From NCBI GenBank assembly GCA_009760855.2, contig WPIO01000038.1, forward strand, positions 895,001-959,000: a DNA stretch of 64,000 nt, in the 5' to 3' direction. Both the position numbers and the translations under genes were made by a program. The stretch's first letter is position 1, and every line of letters starts with the position of its first letter. The notes below the pieces were generated by a model. That model searched no databases and was not told the origin of the DNA. It saw only the letters and a list, made by a program, of their open reading frames with translations. Shown piece after piece: positions 1 to 10,945 of the stretch. This stretch comes from Cristatella mucedo. Its lineage: Eukaryota; Bryozoa; Phylactolaemata; Cristatellidae.

Positions 1-860
1 GCAGAGCTAAAGCTTCTGTCGCCAACTGTCTTTAAGTGGAGGAATGGGACAGCTAATTTATTGTCCACACAGGACCTGAGGGCGCGAACCTGCTGAAACT
101 GATGCAGCAGTTCAGCTAGGTACGAAGGAGCCAAGCCGTGGCGGGCCTCGTGGGTCAGCGTAAGAACTTTGCTCTGTATCCTTTGCTCAACCGGCAACCA
201 TCCTAGCTCTTTCAGCAAAGGTGACACGTGCTCAAACCGCTGGGACTTGAAGACCAGCCTTGCAGCCAAATTCATAGTCCGCTGTAGTGGCATAATAGCT
301 TTCTTTGGTAGCCCAGCCAAAAGGGAATTACAATAATCAAGCCGGGACAGAACTAAAGAGCTAGTTAAATTTTTTACAAGCCACTGTGGGAGACAGCTTC
401 TAATCTTGGATAGGGATCGGATGTGATGGCTAGCTGTAGAGGCAGTCTTCTGAATGAAGCTTTTGAAATTGAGGCAGCTGTCGAACACGACACCTAGATT
501 TCGAGCACGTGGTGAAGGTCGCACAATAGCATCACCTATTAGAACAGCAAAGCCTTGTAATCCAGCCACACGCTTAGGGTGTCCTATGAGAAGCAGTTCG
601 GTTGTATCGTCATTTAATTTCAGGAAGTTTTCCGACATCCAGGATCGAATATCGGCAAGGCAAGCATTCAGTTTCTCAGTTGCTGCAGCAGATTCCGACG
701 GTTTGAATGACAAATACAACTGAGTATCGTCAGCATAGAAGTGATATCCTATTCCATGGGCCTTAATCACTTTTCCCAGAGGTTGCGTATAAATGGAGAA
801 CAGCAAGGGACCAAGTACAGACCCTTGAGGGACTCCACAGGTCTGCAATACTTTGAGGTA
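1..860 (-). mobile_element. LINE-A: truncated CR1/L2-like retrotransposon, RT C-terminal half
   Basis: The minus strand reads open through every stretch I translated, from [20 protein letters not shown] to [17 protein letters not shown] at the window edge. It includes the RT catalytic motif [12 protein letters not shown], then [16 protein letters not shown] and [15 protein letters not shown]. These are hallmarks of the CR1/L2/Rex1 group of non-LTR elements. The intact YADD and open frame suggest a fairly young copy. It continues left of the window, within or just past the CDK10 gene. Confidence 0.85.
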
Positions 861-1002
861 CGACAGGAACTCTCCCCTCATCTTTCCTCTCACCTATCAA
901 TGTCATTTCCACATGGCCAAATCACGGGAAAGATCCCACAGGTTTACAGCTTCTTAGAGAAATCCAGTCAGCATACATCGATTTTAACTGTCCTATACTT
1001 AC

Positions 1003-1127
1003 TTTTATTAAAATTAAAAGGCAGCTGATTAAACAGCCACATACATATTGCAGTAGAACAACTTTAACATCACTCCTGCTTGCACTGGGCAACGGTAAAT
1101 TGAGTGCCAGCCCGAACTCGAGTGGGA
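1003..1127 (-). pseudogene. Possible decayed CDK10 activation-loop exon
   Basis: In the right place and phase for the next CDK10 exon there is a stop-free 125-base segment flanked by TATAG and GTAAGT. It reads VPLEFGLALNLPLPS, then DVKVVLLQY. FGLA and KVVxLxY line up, with one extra residue, on the DFGLAR...KVVTLWYR loop, but Asp of DFG is Glu and APE is missing. Because the neighbouring exons are so well conserved, this is more likely a degenerate copy or a coincidence than the functional exon. Confidence 0.25.
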
Positions 1128-1208
1128 CTATAACCAACGACCTGGCAGTTCAATTAAAATAGCACAGCCATTAAGATTTAGAAAAGAGACAGTAGTAGTA
1201 AACCTTAC

Positions 1209-1329
1209 CAATTTTTACACAGCCACTGCCTGTAAGCAGTAGGTTGGAGACTTTCAAGTCTCGATGTATGACGAAATTCGCATGCATGTAGCGGAGGCCT
1301 TTAAACACCTGCACCATGATGCACTTGAC
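1209..1329 (-). CDS. CDK10: CDK10 exon 6 (catalytic HRD loop)
   Basis: Encodes [20 protein letters not shown], then [20 protein letters not shown] plus one base. The acceptor is CTTGCAG and the donor GTAAGG. The next expected residues are the DFG activation loop, which are not found as a good match in the remaining 1.2 kb. Confidence 0.93.
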
Positions 1330-4300
1330 CTGCAAGGGAATGAACGCCCCAAAAACGTGGGCTTGAGCATCCACAGCCTGTGATATGCGCCTGGAAATTT
1401 GCAGCATTGGAGACCAATAATAATAATAACATATTTGCATAGCACCCTCAGAGAACTAAATCTCTTTCAATGAAGGAGCCATGTATGTGAGAATCTGCGC
1501 GGGTGATCTTGAACAAACCAAGCAGCTAATGACAGTAATACCTGCACCTCGGTGAATGGCGTGGCCATGTTGTCCAGCAAGCTGGCCAGATCCTGCTCAC
1601 AGTACTCCATCACCAGAAAGATGCTAAAATCGATTACATTGACAAAAATAGCAACGAAAATCAAACAGGATGCCACACACGACAATGAATGCTAGACTAA
1701 TCTGCTGGAAATGCAGTGAAAATAAAAAAAGGTAAACGAAAGAACCTAGCAACATAACGACTCCCATTACAATACAAACATGCACGAAATGAAATCAGTG
1801 CTTCACATGCAGAGTCATTTCAGTATGCCTGGCTTTCATTTTAAGCATTATGTCCGATCATTATTGAATGAGTAAATTGCTTCATAGTCTATCCGATCCA
1901 ACAGCAGCAGTGCAAAATGAAAGAGTGCACAAGGGTATCTCTTTAAAATCAAAGCCTAGGTGGTTCAGTAATGGCTGGCTCATGACAAGGTAGCTTTTCC
2001 CATTAGTTGGCCCTTATCTAGGAAGTGTTCCTCTCACAAGCCATCGCCACCATGCCGACTAAAGCCACTGCTACACTAGGCAGGAACAGCTGTGATGGGG
2101 AGGGGCTGGCTGAAACACATGATTGGGGAATACCCTGACACACTTGACTGCTGCTCTCATACTGAGACCGATAACTTTATCTGGGTTTCTTTGCTTCCAG
2201 CAGTCTGTAACTGGTGGTATTAAGCCTTGAGTGGTTGCCAATCCTTCACCCACTGACATTTGAGGCCATAAGGTCGGATCCCCTGATGAGGAGCAATGTC
2301 ACCATTTGAAAGAATTAAAGCTTACTGCTAACTTGTGGGCAGTAGGCTTGAGTGAAAAACCTGACAGCAACCCATTACCTGTGAAGACTGATGACCTGTG
2401 CCTCATTTGTGCCGGATGCTACCGATACTAATGCTAGTGGTTTTGCCAAGTCTAACCGGTTCCTTTAGATAAAAATAATATAAAAAACTATATTCATTTG
2501 CATAGCACCAAACATGAACTTAATCTCTATTCAGGAGCTTCATATATGCCACAGGGCTCGAGCCCACAACCCCTGTCATCAAAAGCATTCACCTAGAGAC
2601 GTCTGTCAATGTAGCAGAGGCAAGTATCTTAACCACTAGGCAAAACCAGGGTGGCAGACCACTCCTGTCATATCAAGAGTGCCCACGTGGTACTAGCAGC
2701 TGACCACAGCTCAACAACTGAATGATATCTTAGAATCACTCAATTTTATAAAATCGAAACAGCGATCAGAAGGCAGATGGCATTAAAAACACAGATTAAT
2801 AAACGGCGACATAAGTACGGAGGAGCAATCATAAGCAATCCTTATCGTGGGATATAGTCTGATCATTGATTGCATTAGCAAAAGCCACTGCAATACTCGG
2901 ATTTGTCAGGAGATGCTAATTGAAAAACCTTACATACAAAACAGGCAGTCATGCATTCGGGTATCACGACTACCGACATGCTTCAGCAGAAGACAAATAT
3001 AAAAACAGGACCACCCCAAGGGAAAAACATATGGCAAAGAGAAAATGCACACCAAGCTGCAACAGCCTACCTTTCTAGACTTTTGCCGACCACTATCTCT
3101 TTAAGCTGTACGATGTTCGGATGCTCAAGATGAAGCAGTACATTTACTTCGCGTAGTGCGCTAATTGGAACACCTTCAAGAAACCAACAAAACTAAGTAA
3201 ATGCAGATTATATGTTTGGAATGAAGTCAGACTCGATGAACCACTTGAAAACATGATTTAAAGTCAACCGAATTAGTACATAGAGTACGAGTAAGAACCA
3301 GAAGACAAGAGTGTCTGACAGCAGGAAAGAAAAGAGTGAGCACGCAACCGAGAGCCACGTGATCAGCCAGATACCGGCCAAAGCTAGGGGTGTTAGCGGT
3401 GAGGCTGAGAATTGCTTGCTACAGCGCAGCCTGCTGGTTTATTCGTCCAGTTACAGGCTGAGAGCTGCAATGCTGGTGGCAGCTTCTGGTGTACAGAGGC
3501 GTTAAGTTGAGAGGCCGACGACTTCGATAGGTACATTGATTGTGTACAAGAACTGCATTAGGTGGTGCACGGAAAAATGTCACTTTCCAGGAAGCAGGCT
3601 GACAGTCAACGTTTGGCAATGCCGAGGCCCCCATCTGTGCATCGCCGAGCTTCTCATTGAAGTGAACCCTGGGGTCGGCACGAACAAGTGATCACTTTCT
3701 GAACGTTGCAATTCTCCCTGAGCTGAGACAATCCGAACAACCACTGGTCGTGAAGCAAATATATAATTCGATTCTCACAAGCACGATGATCTTGCCCAGT
3801 CTGGTTTCAGTTCTGCCTCCACACTATCAAGCTGGTACCACTACTGCTTACAATTGCTTGCCTACGAACGATGCTGAACAAAAAGACAGTGCCCAAGCTG
3901 GTGGAGCAAGTAGAGGCTTTGAGTGTGCTACAAAAGACTCTCATGCATAGCACCCACTAGGTCTTCGTGGAGTTACATATCTAAAGAGTAAGCAAGGTCT
4001 CATAGGTAAGTCGAAGCCAGAGAATGGAGGGATCTAGAAGTGAGCCCAGCAGCAGCACCTTTATGGCAATGCCCTGCTTTGTGAAGACAGTGAAAGAAAT
4101 ATTTTGCCACAAGGTGGTTACAATGCTCGTGACAGGATAGGACTAGCCAACAAATAAGCCTAGCCACCGAATGTAGCACCACCTAACCATCTAACACCTT
4201 ATTGCAAGGCAGCAAGCTGCAAAAAGAGAGAAGTAAATAAGTCTAGATGGGATGTCACGATTGCATGGACTGACTTGGCTTCGAACAAATGCCATGATGG

Positions 4301-4607
4301 GCATATTCAGCACCGGCTCGTTAACTTATAAGTGGCAGAAGACCACTGGGCTGACTGAATGGTGCAGGTTTCTTTACCAGCCGGCTTCGGGCCTTCTTAC
4401 AGGAAGTTGGCCACTCGGTCACATTGCCTCCCATCCTGCTTCCTTCTAGTCTCCTGCCGCCAGAATCATTCACAGAGTAGATGAACATTGGATGGCGTGG
4501 ACAGCGCATTTGCTAGCTGCTCCGACTTCTATGCTGATCTCAGAGACTGACGTCAAATCCCAATACAGAGACCGTTTTTGTACTGCCTTTACAAGCACGT
4601 CCCAGCG

Positions 4608-4687
<80 letters not shown>

Positions 4688-4693
4688 GAGAGG

Positions 4694-4748
<55 letters not shown>

Positions 4749-7700
4749 AGAGGGAGAGAGGGAGAGAAAGAGAGAAAGAGAGAGAGAAAGCTTTCTACTT
4801 GACCTGACCAAGGTCTGGCTGAGGTCGTCGGCTCGAGTCCGAGGAATATGTGAAGCGCCTGAATAGAGATTTAGTTCTTTTGGGGCGCTATACAAGTGCA
4901 TTATACTATTGCTTGCTGCAGGAATCGAACCCACGACCTAGGCGGTAAAGTTCAAGCACCTTGCTACAGCACTGAACCCCCTTGCGAGGCAAGCAGTACC
5001 CCTATCTAAGCAAACTGACTTTGTTTTTAGGTAGGCAGCGGAGGCTGACGAGGTCACACAATAAAAGGACACATTTGACTTGCAGTGAGGCACGAGAGCA
5101 GAAACATTAAGTGCGAGAAAACTGCAATACTTAGGCTTTCATAAGCTGCAAGAGTCTAGCATAGCAGCTCCATCCTTCCTCTAGCCCTTCAAGATGTCAT
5201 CACCGAAGCAACAGCATACAGGGTGCACTTACGAAATTAAACTCGTGGCCAGTACTTACCATCTTTTTCGCGCTCCATTCTCATTCGTTTGAGGGCAACA
5301 ATGCAGCCGGATTTCGTATCTCTTGCCCTGTCTTAAAAGAAGTCAAAAGTGGCCTGTATCATGCATACCACCTTTATAGCTCGCAGATAAAAGTGGCGCC
5401 ATGCACACCATTGCAAACCATGCAAAGCAATGTCGGCAGCTCTTCACTACTGATCGTTTAGATGGCAGTGGGCATACCAGGACATCCGACAGCCCAGGCA
5501 GCTAACGTGGAAAAAGAAAAAAATCACCCGGAATTGGAAGAACTCACGAGTTCTAAATGTTAGTTCACTGTTGATGCTTCATATTTAGACATTCTCCAAA
5601 AACGCCAACAATACCACGGTCTTTAACAATACCACGGTCTTTAAAACGACAACAATACCACATTTACCCAACCAAGCAGCTTATCGACTTCAAGGCTACA
5701 CTGGTTTAGCCAAGTGGTTAAGGTGCTTGCTTCGACCGAGGTCAAGATTAATGTATTTGACGACCGAGGTCATTGGCTCGAGCCCCATGGCAAATGCGAA
5801 GCCTCTGAATAGAGATAAGGTTCTTTTAGGATGCTATACAAATGAATTTCATTTTCACATAATTATAATGATAATAATAATAATGCACTTGATACAGCAC
5901 CCTCAGAGAACTTAATCTCTTACTAGGTGCTTTACATTTGCTGCAAAGGGAAATGCAATTGAATGGTAAGTAAAATCATGCATGAAAAACAAACAAAATG
6001 AATAACATGGTTAGGGGTGACATGCACAGGGTCAGCATGCAAATGTGGTTAGTGGCAGCATGCACAGTGTCAGCACGCATGAGCACGTGAAGGACGAATC
6101 ACAGGGACCCACTAAATGCTGTCATAAATAGGTGTTTTTAAGTTCCTTTTAAATGTGGTCAGGTCAGGGGATGCTCTGACGCAAGTCGGGAGGGAGTTCA
6201 AGGCTTTGGGAGCATACGAACTAAATGCACGGTCTCCAAAGGATTTAAGGTTTGTACGAGGTATTTGTAGACTGTTGGATTCCGAAAAGCGAGTGGTACG
6301 ATGCTTGGCCTGATGGGTGAGTATATCTGAGATAGGCTGGAGCCATAGAATGGAGGGACCTAAAAGTGAGCGACAAAAAAACCTTGAAGTCAATCCGTTG
6401 CTTGACTGGTAGCCAGTGCCGGTCGGCGAGAAGTGGAGTAATGTGGCAACTGCGACGCTCACGACAGACAAGCCTAGCTGCAGAGTTTTGCACCAGCTGC
6501 AATCGCCTGATCGCACATGCTGGTAGGCCAGTAAGCAGTGAATTGCAGAAGTCGAGACGGGATGTCACGAATGCATGGACCAACTTAGATGTGGTATCCT
6601 TAGCTAAACAAGCCCGAATTTTAGCAATGTTATGAAGCTGAAAATTATACATTTACGACGGTGTACCGATGGCACACCAGCAAGTTACTCACAAACAATG
6701 CCGTATGTCCCCTCTCCGATCCGGTTGAGTTTCTCGAAAGCTGTAACAGGTCTGCACCTGCCCAGCTGCAACGAAAGAGAAGACACATTATCGTGCTATT
6801 AATGTCCCACTAGTGCGATCAACTGGATAAAAACGTCAGCATGCAAAGCGACACGAGCATACTCGAGCCTGAGCAAGAGAAATTACAAGCGATCAAGACA
6901 TGATTACCCATTAACAGAAATCTACTATGCCATTAGAAGTTAAGTAAAGGTAAATCAGGCTAAACCAACAGCCTTGATGTTACAAGTCAAGTAGAGTCAT
7001 TATGGATTCTAACTTTGTCGATGGATCGATAGGATTCGTTGGTCTAGGGAGTTTAATTCCGGAGAGCCAGTGTGGATGGCAAGCATCTTACAACTGCCAC
7101 ATTCTGGCAAATACCTATGCCATCTACCCAAGGCACACACACATACATTAACCCGGGATTCAGCTACCGAGTCACATGACGGTAGAATGAAGCAAAATGG
7201 ATGCATTCCTAGCCATTACTTAATTCAGCCTTCCTGCAAAGGATGTCTGACAATTTCGACTTCAGTCGATAACCAGGACAATCATCACCAAGGTGAAAAT
7301 TCTAGGACAGCAGCGTGTGAGCACAACTTGAACATTTATCAGAGATACTTCTGAGTCCAAGAGTACTCAAATAGCATGAAGACAGCACAGATGTCAATGC
7401 CATCTTGAATTGAAACAGCATACCATTGTATGGCTGATTTATTGCGGCTGCAGCCATGCAATTACTGCTAAGCTTGCGTTGCGTCATCGGCCAACATCCA
7501 GAAAGTACAAGCATCATCACACTGCATCCAAGACATTGATTTGGGCTCAACCAGGATGTCAGCGCTGCTTAACAAAAATGAGTTGTGCATTCATTCCTGC
7601 AAATTACAAATATTTGCCGATTTACTCCTTCCAACACAGCCATCCAGTAAATCTGAGGAAGCAGTGTAGGTGCCCTAGCCACAAATGAGTAACAGACACT

Positions 7701-9100
7701 TCAGAGTGGCAAATAGTGATAACCAGCTCCACACCAATAGTTAAGCAAAAATAACACAATGTCCGAACGGATTTAGAGGTACCACACAAAACGGTTGGCC
7801 CAAAGCATAATCAGCAGCTTAGGCTAAGCTATGAGCTGCAGTGATACAATAAAAAAAAAATTCATTTGTATAGCACCCTGAGAGTAGCGCCCTGAGAAAA
7901 CTTAATCTCTATTCATGCGCTTCACATATGCCTCCAGGCTCGAGCCCACAACCCCGACCAGACCTTGGTCGGGGCGAGTACCTTAACCACCTGACCAAAC
8001 CAGCTCGGCAATGATGACAGGTGAACCGGTCCATAACAAACAATGTTTTCAACATAATGAGAGAAAACTTCAAAAAAAATTACAAAGATATGCATACAAA
8101 AGAAATGGAAATATTTTTAATCTTAATCTGTCTCCTTAAACATGTCCGATTCAGATTAGGAGCGCCTAGAGGGTAGGCGACAATGCACTCCACCGATAAA
8201 CTTCTGGCTGAGTTTGCATCTCAAGCCTGCTCTACCTCGACACGAGATGCTATGCAAAATTCCGTGGGACTCTTTCCTCTCGTCACACAATTTTTTAGAC
8301 AGCAGCAGCGATCCTCACAAATTAACCTTTCATCTAGAACAGTGGCTTGATGCACACAGACTGGCCACAGGAAAAGCTAGCACTAGCACCACAGGTCGAC
8401 AGCTCAAGAGACTATCATAGTGTCACGAATCTTAGTATCGGAGTGCATCTTTAAATGAAATCTTAGTACAGGTGTGCATCTGTAAATGTACGCATGCATA
8501 TATCTAGGTCTGTAAGTACACGAAGACTATGTGGATGTCACTCAGGGGAGTTTTCTGTGTCCCACTCACAGGCCTGGGCGGCTTTCGGCACGCATACGGT
8601 GGCAGACAGACTTCGTCCCACGCAAAAGAAATGAGAAAGCGATGAGCATAGCTGAGTCAGGAGGGCAGTCGAGGAAGTGCGAGCAGCAACGACGCAGCGG
8701 CTCGGTACGGCTGGAAAGGATGAAGTAAATTATATTAAAGCCCACACAGGCCAATTCGGTCTACGGCGCGAGCCGAGGGCGAAGCCAAAGCGAGGCTTAG
8801 GCGAAAGCTTCTCACAAGATAAGCACATTTCGGCTTTGACGCTCAGCACTAGTGACGCGATTCTGTTGGAAAAGCCAGAGTCCGAAGTTATCCACACCGG
8901 CCTGCGTGCCGCCGGCTTCCGCAGCCGGTCTTACAAGGATGCACGGCAGCGTTAGTGAGCATACAACGCGACGAAACAGTTATCATATTCACCTTGTCTC
9001 TTTCTGGAATCTCGTATTTAGGCATTAAAGACTTCATGCCTATGAGTTTTACGACGCCGTCGGCTCCACCGGCAACAGCAGTACCGCCTGGTCCAGCCAT
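1209..9100 (-). CDS. CDK10: Cyclin-dependent kinase 10 (PISSLRE-type), 5' six exons; 3' end not in window
   Basis: CDK10 is a serine/threonine kinase that pairs with cyclin M and acts in cell-cycle and transcription control. Exons on the minus strand are 9100-8993, 6765-6693, 5331-5260, 3173-3071, 1623-1542 and 1329-1209. All introns are GT-AG and phases join exactly (0,1,1,2,0,1), giving 186 codons plus one base. Visible motifs in order are the Gly-rich loop GEGTYG, the ATP-binding lysine in VALKRM (5288-5290), the cyclin-contact helix PISALRE (human CDK10 has PISSLRE, its old name), hinge MEYCEQDL, and catalytic loop HRDLKVSN with Asp at 1258-1260. The start at 9100 has G at -3 and G at +4. 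The reading ends before DFG; the rest of the kinase is not recognised here and probably lies beyond position 1. Introns hold SINE and LINE insertions. The CDK10 identity is strong; the short N-terminus is Gly/Ala-rich and lineage-specific. Confidence 0.92.
1542..1623 (-). CDS. CDK10: CDK10 exon 5 (hinge)
   Basis: Encodes [20 protein letters not shown] and ATPFTEVQ, nearly identical to vertebrate CDK10. The acceptor is TTTTAG and the donor GTATTA; exit phase is 0. Confidence 0.93.
1690..2465. other. CDK10 intron sequence without recognised features
   Basis: No conserved frame or repeat is apparent. Confidence 0.4.
2470..2660 (-). mobile_element. SINE-1 (tRNA-derived, LINE-B-like tail)
   Basis: On the minus strand: a tRNA-like head (CCTAGTGGTTAAGATAC), B-box-like GGGCTCGAGCC, then the tail AATAGAGATTAAGTTC and ATAGC/TATGCAAATG end. 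Confidence 0.65.
3071..3173 (-). CDS. CDK10: CDK10 exon 4 (PISALRE helix)
   Basis: Encodes [20 protein letters not shown] and [21 protein letters not shown] is the cyclin-binding C-helix motif that defines CDK10. The donor is AG|GTAGGC, phase 2. Confidence 0.93.
3180..4605. other. CDK10 intron sequence without recognised features
   Basis: Short open frames only, none resembling a known protein. Around 4250-4270 a fragment resembling the LINE-B phrase GATGGGATGTCACGA occurs. Confidence 0.4.
4610..4790. repeat. (AG)n microsatellite
   Basis: About 180 bases of AG with a few GGGAG and AAAG interruptions. Long charged or Leu/Ser open frames here are artefacts of the repeat. Confidence 0.97.
4790..4912 (+). 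mobile_element. SINE-1 fragment
   Basis: Contains CCAAGGTCTGGCTGAGGTCG, the B-box-like GGCTCGAGTCC and the tail GTGAAGCGCCTGAATAGAGA then GGGCGCTATACAAGTGCATT. The tRNA-like head is lost, replaced by the (AG)n tract. Confidence 0.65.
4905..4985 (-). mobile_element. tRNA-like SINE head fragment
   Basis: On the minus strand it reads TTCAGTGCTGTAGCAAGGTG followed by CGTGGGTTCGATTCCTGC, a tRNA-like A and B box pair. It resembles the SINE-2 head. Confidence 0.45.
5260..5331 (-). CDS. CDK10: CDK10 exon 3 (ATP-binding lysine)
   Basis: Encodes [20 protein letters not shown] and then REKD, joining to Gly. The donor is a perfect GTAAGT. The VALK lysine codon is at 5288-5290. Confidence 0.93.
5695..5865 (+). 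mobile_element. SINE-1 copy
   Basis: Full pattern: GGTTTAGCCAAGTGGTTAAG head, GGCTCGAGCCCC B box, and tail CTGAATAGAGATAAGGTTCT ending in GCTATACAAATGAAT. It abuts the LINE-B 3' tail that begins at about 5866 on the opposite strand. Confidence 0.75.
5866..6660 (-). mobile_element. LINE-B copy, 5'-truncated
   Basis: The minus strand encodes, with frameshifts, [40 protein letters not shown] and [13 protein letters not shown], the thumb and C-terminal part of a CR1/L2-like RT. It is followed by a 3' region ending GCACTTGATACAGCACCC and (ATT)n. It lies in the CDK10 intron just downstream of exon 2. Confidence 0.85.
6693..6765 (-). CDS. CDK10: CDK10 exon 2 (Gly-rich loop)
   Basis: The acceptor is TTGCAG and the donor GTGAGT. 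It encodes [19 protein letters not shown] followed by TYGIV, and one base that joins the next exon to make Tyr. This matches the [19 protein letters not shown] region of vertebrate CDK10. Confidence 0.93.
6795..7850. other. CDK10 intron 1 without recognised features
   Basis: No conserved frames; short ORFs are unassigned. Confidence 0.4.
7855..8012 (-). mobile_element. SINE-1 copy
   Basis: On the minus strand: GGTTTGGTCAGGTGGTTAAG head, GGGCTCGAGCC B box, and tail GAATAGAGATTAAGTTTTCT followed by a short duplicated stretch and TGCTATACAAATGAA. Confidence 0.72.
8425..8725 (-). mobile_element. LINE-A 3' region fragment
   Basis: Shares blocks with 18590-18850, 12010-12260 and 62810-63000, such as GGGGAGTTTTCTGTG, ACAGACTTCGTC and GAGAAAGCGATGAGCATAG. 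It lies in CDK10 intron or near the gene's 5' side. Confidence 0.6.
8993..9100 (-). CDS. CDK10: CDK10 exon 1 (start exon)
   Basis: Encodes 36 residues from ATG at 9100, opening with a Gly/Ala-rich stretch and ending [10 protein letters not shown]. The donor is AAG|GTGAAT, phase 0. The frame stays open upstream to a stop near 9254 without another ATG, so this ATG is the best start. Confidence 0.8.
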
Positions 9101-9697
9101 GACCTTCACCAGAGTTATCTTATCATTGACCTTGACCGTCCTGCGTTGGCCGTGCTTCGTCCTCCCCTGCTGCCGGCTGCTGGGCTGCTGTTTGACGATC
9201 GCGAGAAGCCGCGCATGGGCTTCTGCGTGGCAGTTTTCTCTCGTTTGAGGTAATTTTTACTACACGTGGTGCCGTGTGTGTGAGCCGAAGGGTTTGAACG
9301 TTTGAAATGTGCGTCGGAACGCGCGCCATCACTGCTAGGGCTTCATTCATCCACTGCGTAGTGGTGGATTGCGTGGTCACTTGGACTTACTAGTCGAGCT
9401 GGAATACTTCGCGTTCTTTGTATTGCGGCATGAGCCGTTCTTATTGACCTGTTTTTATTGTAAACGCTATTATTGATCGTGCGTCAGCTCGTAAAGTGCG
9501 TTGCTACTGAACACGTTTATTTCGCGAAGAAGCAGCTCTGTTGCGAAACTCTGGACTGCGGTCTGCCTCGTGCTGAACCGAGCTCAGCTCAACTTTCGCC
9601 GGTAAGCGGCTCGCTAGGCCGTCGTAGCTTGCGTTAGTCGGTACGTCAGCCTTTCGGAGGCCGTGGCAAGGCTAGTGATTTTCCTTCTAGCAGCATA

Positions 9698-9820
9698 ATG
9701 TTCGCTCGCCCTCTCGTCGGCACCACCGCTTCTTTGCTAAGGCGCATCGCCGTTCGCGTTCGCCGGCCGAAGGCAAGGCAGTGCCGCCTCGCGTGGGTCG
9801 TCGCTGCCTTTTTGACGTAG
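9698..9820 (+). other. Small ORF with Arg-rich, presequence-like start
   Basis: A 40-residue frame begins MFARPLVGTTASLLRRIAVR and is rich in Arg without acidic residues, like a mitochondrial presequence. It could be the missing first exon of phytochelatin synthase. A phase-compatible donor (CA|GTGCCG) exists near its end but is a weak site, so this is speculative. Confidence 0.15.
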
Positions 9821-9914
9821 ACGTCGTCGGCACTGCAGGCCTAGCGGGCGCATTTCCCGTCGCCCGTTTGGCACCGGCTGACAACCTGCCTGAGATAAAA
9901 AGGAGCTGTTCACC

Positions 9915-9953
9915 ATGAGCCGACGCGAAAGTGTTCGAGCAGCAATGCAGGGG
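9915..9953 (+). other. Alternative candidate start segment for phytochelatin synthase
   Basis: CACC-ATG at 9915 opens MSRRESVRAAMQG followed by a GTATGG donor-like site. Its exit phase (0) does not match the exon assumed to begin at 11530, so it would need another intermediate exon. Confidence 0.12.
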
Positions 9954-9960
9954 GTATGGT

Positions 9961-10585
9961 CAGTCTATTTCTAGTTACTGAAGCACTGTCCAATAGGATT
10001 GGCTGGGCTCTGCAGCTCCCTGCAGATCCTAGGCTGTATGAAAACAAAAAGCCCATTGGCGGCTAGGAGGTGCACTCCTGGCCTGTCGAATGGTATACCT
10101 CGTCCTGCGCTCGGCCCACTAGTGCTTGACCGTGTTTACATCCTGGCCAGCCATGCCAGCGTTGGTCCGAGGAGGTCGGGCCTCCTTTGTGGGCATGAGA
10201 AAGCTCTCTTGACTGTTGCTATGCAACAACCTCGATCCGAATTGCGTGGTCATCGTTCACTCGTGGTAGGCGAAAAGGAACCGTGGGGCTGGTAGTCAAG
10301 AATCAGTTGCTCTCACAAGTTTTGCTGTAGGTCATCCACGTTTGGGATCGTGCACCAGTCTCTGGACTAGTTAATGTGGGAAAACCGGGAAATGTTAAAA
10401 ATTGTATCAACACTTCTGTTTATTGAAAGTTTGCCTTGTGAAAGACAGACAAGTTATGAATGCAATCCGAAGGTTCGACGTTTAAAATGTTACCAGAACG
10501 TGGTAAAAAGAAATGTGCTCGGCCGGCCTGTCACCGTCGGCTATCTGTCAGTCGATGCAGTAGTGCCATGGTAAAAATAAACAGC
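9961..10585. other. Non-coding stretch, intergenic or 5' intron of phytochelatin synthase
   Basis: No conserved reading frame or known repeat was recognised. Confidence 0.4.
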
Positions 10586-10587
10586 AG

Positions 10588-10945
10588 CTGTCACAATAGC
10601 TCCCAAAGCCTGGAACTCTCTCTCGACCTGCGTCAGAACATCCCCTGACTTTATCATATTTAAAAGGAACTTGATTTCTTGAAAACCTATTTAGGACAGC
10701 ATTTAGTGGTTCCCTGTGATTCGTCCTTGATGTGCTTATGCGTGCTGACCCTGTGCATGCTGCCACTAACCACACTTGCATGCTGACCCTGTGCATGTCA
10801 CCCCTAACCATGTTAGTCATTTTGTTTGTTTTTCAAGCATGATTTTACTTACCATTCAACTGCATTTCACTTTGCAGCAAATGTAAAGCGCTTAGAAAGA
10901 GATTAAGTTCTCTGAGGGCACTTTATCAAGTGCATTATTATCGAT
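10588..10945 (+). mobile_element. LINE-B 3' end fragment
   Basis: Begins AGCTCCCAAAGCCTGGAACT and runs through TGCATGCTGCCACTAACCAC to the terminal TAAAGCGCTTAGAAAGAGAT and GCATTATTATC. Confidence 0.85.

Larger units (their letters stand above)
9101..9960. promoter_or_regulatory. GC-rich divergent promoter region between CDK10 and phytochelatin synthase
   Basis: This stretch is visibly richer in G+C and CpG than flanking DNA. It separates the CDK10 start (minus strand, 9100) from the plus-strand phytochelatin synthase, whose start exon must lie at or downstream of it. A shared promoter is an inference from position and composition; no core promoter element was identified. Confidence 0.4.

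Noticed and set aside
4470-4934. Long Ser/Leu or Arg/Glu frames over 4.6-4.8 kb
   Set aside because: They are produced by the (AG)n repeat, as are similar frames at 16.2, 20.5, 23.1, 24.5, 34.5 and 61.4 kb.
5695-5865. tRNA gene
   Set aside because: The tRNA-like A/B boxes belong to SINE heads; no complete cloverleaf or anticodon arm could be drawn.
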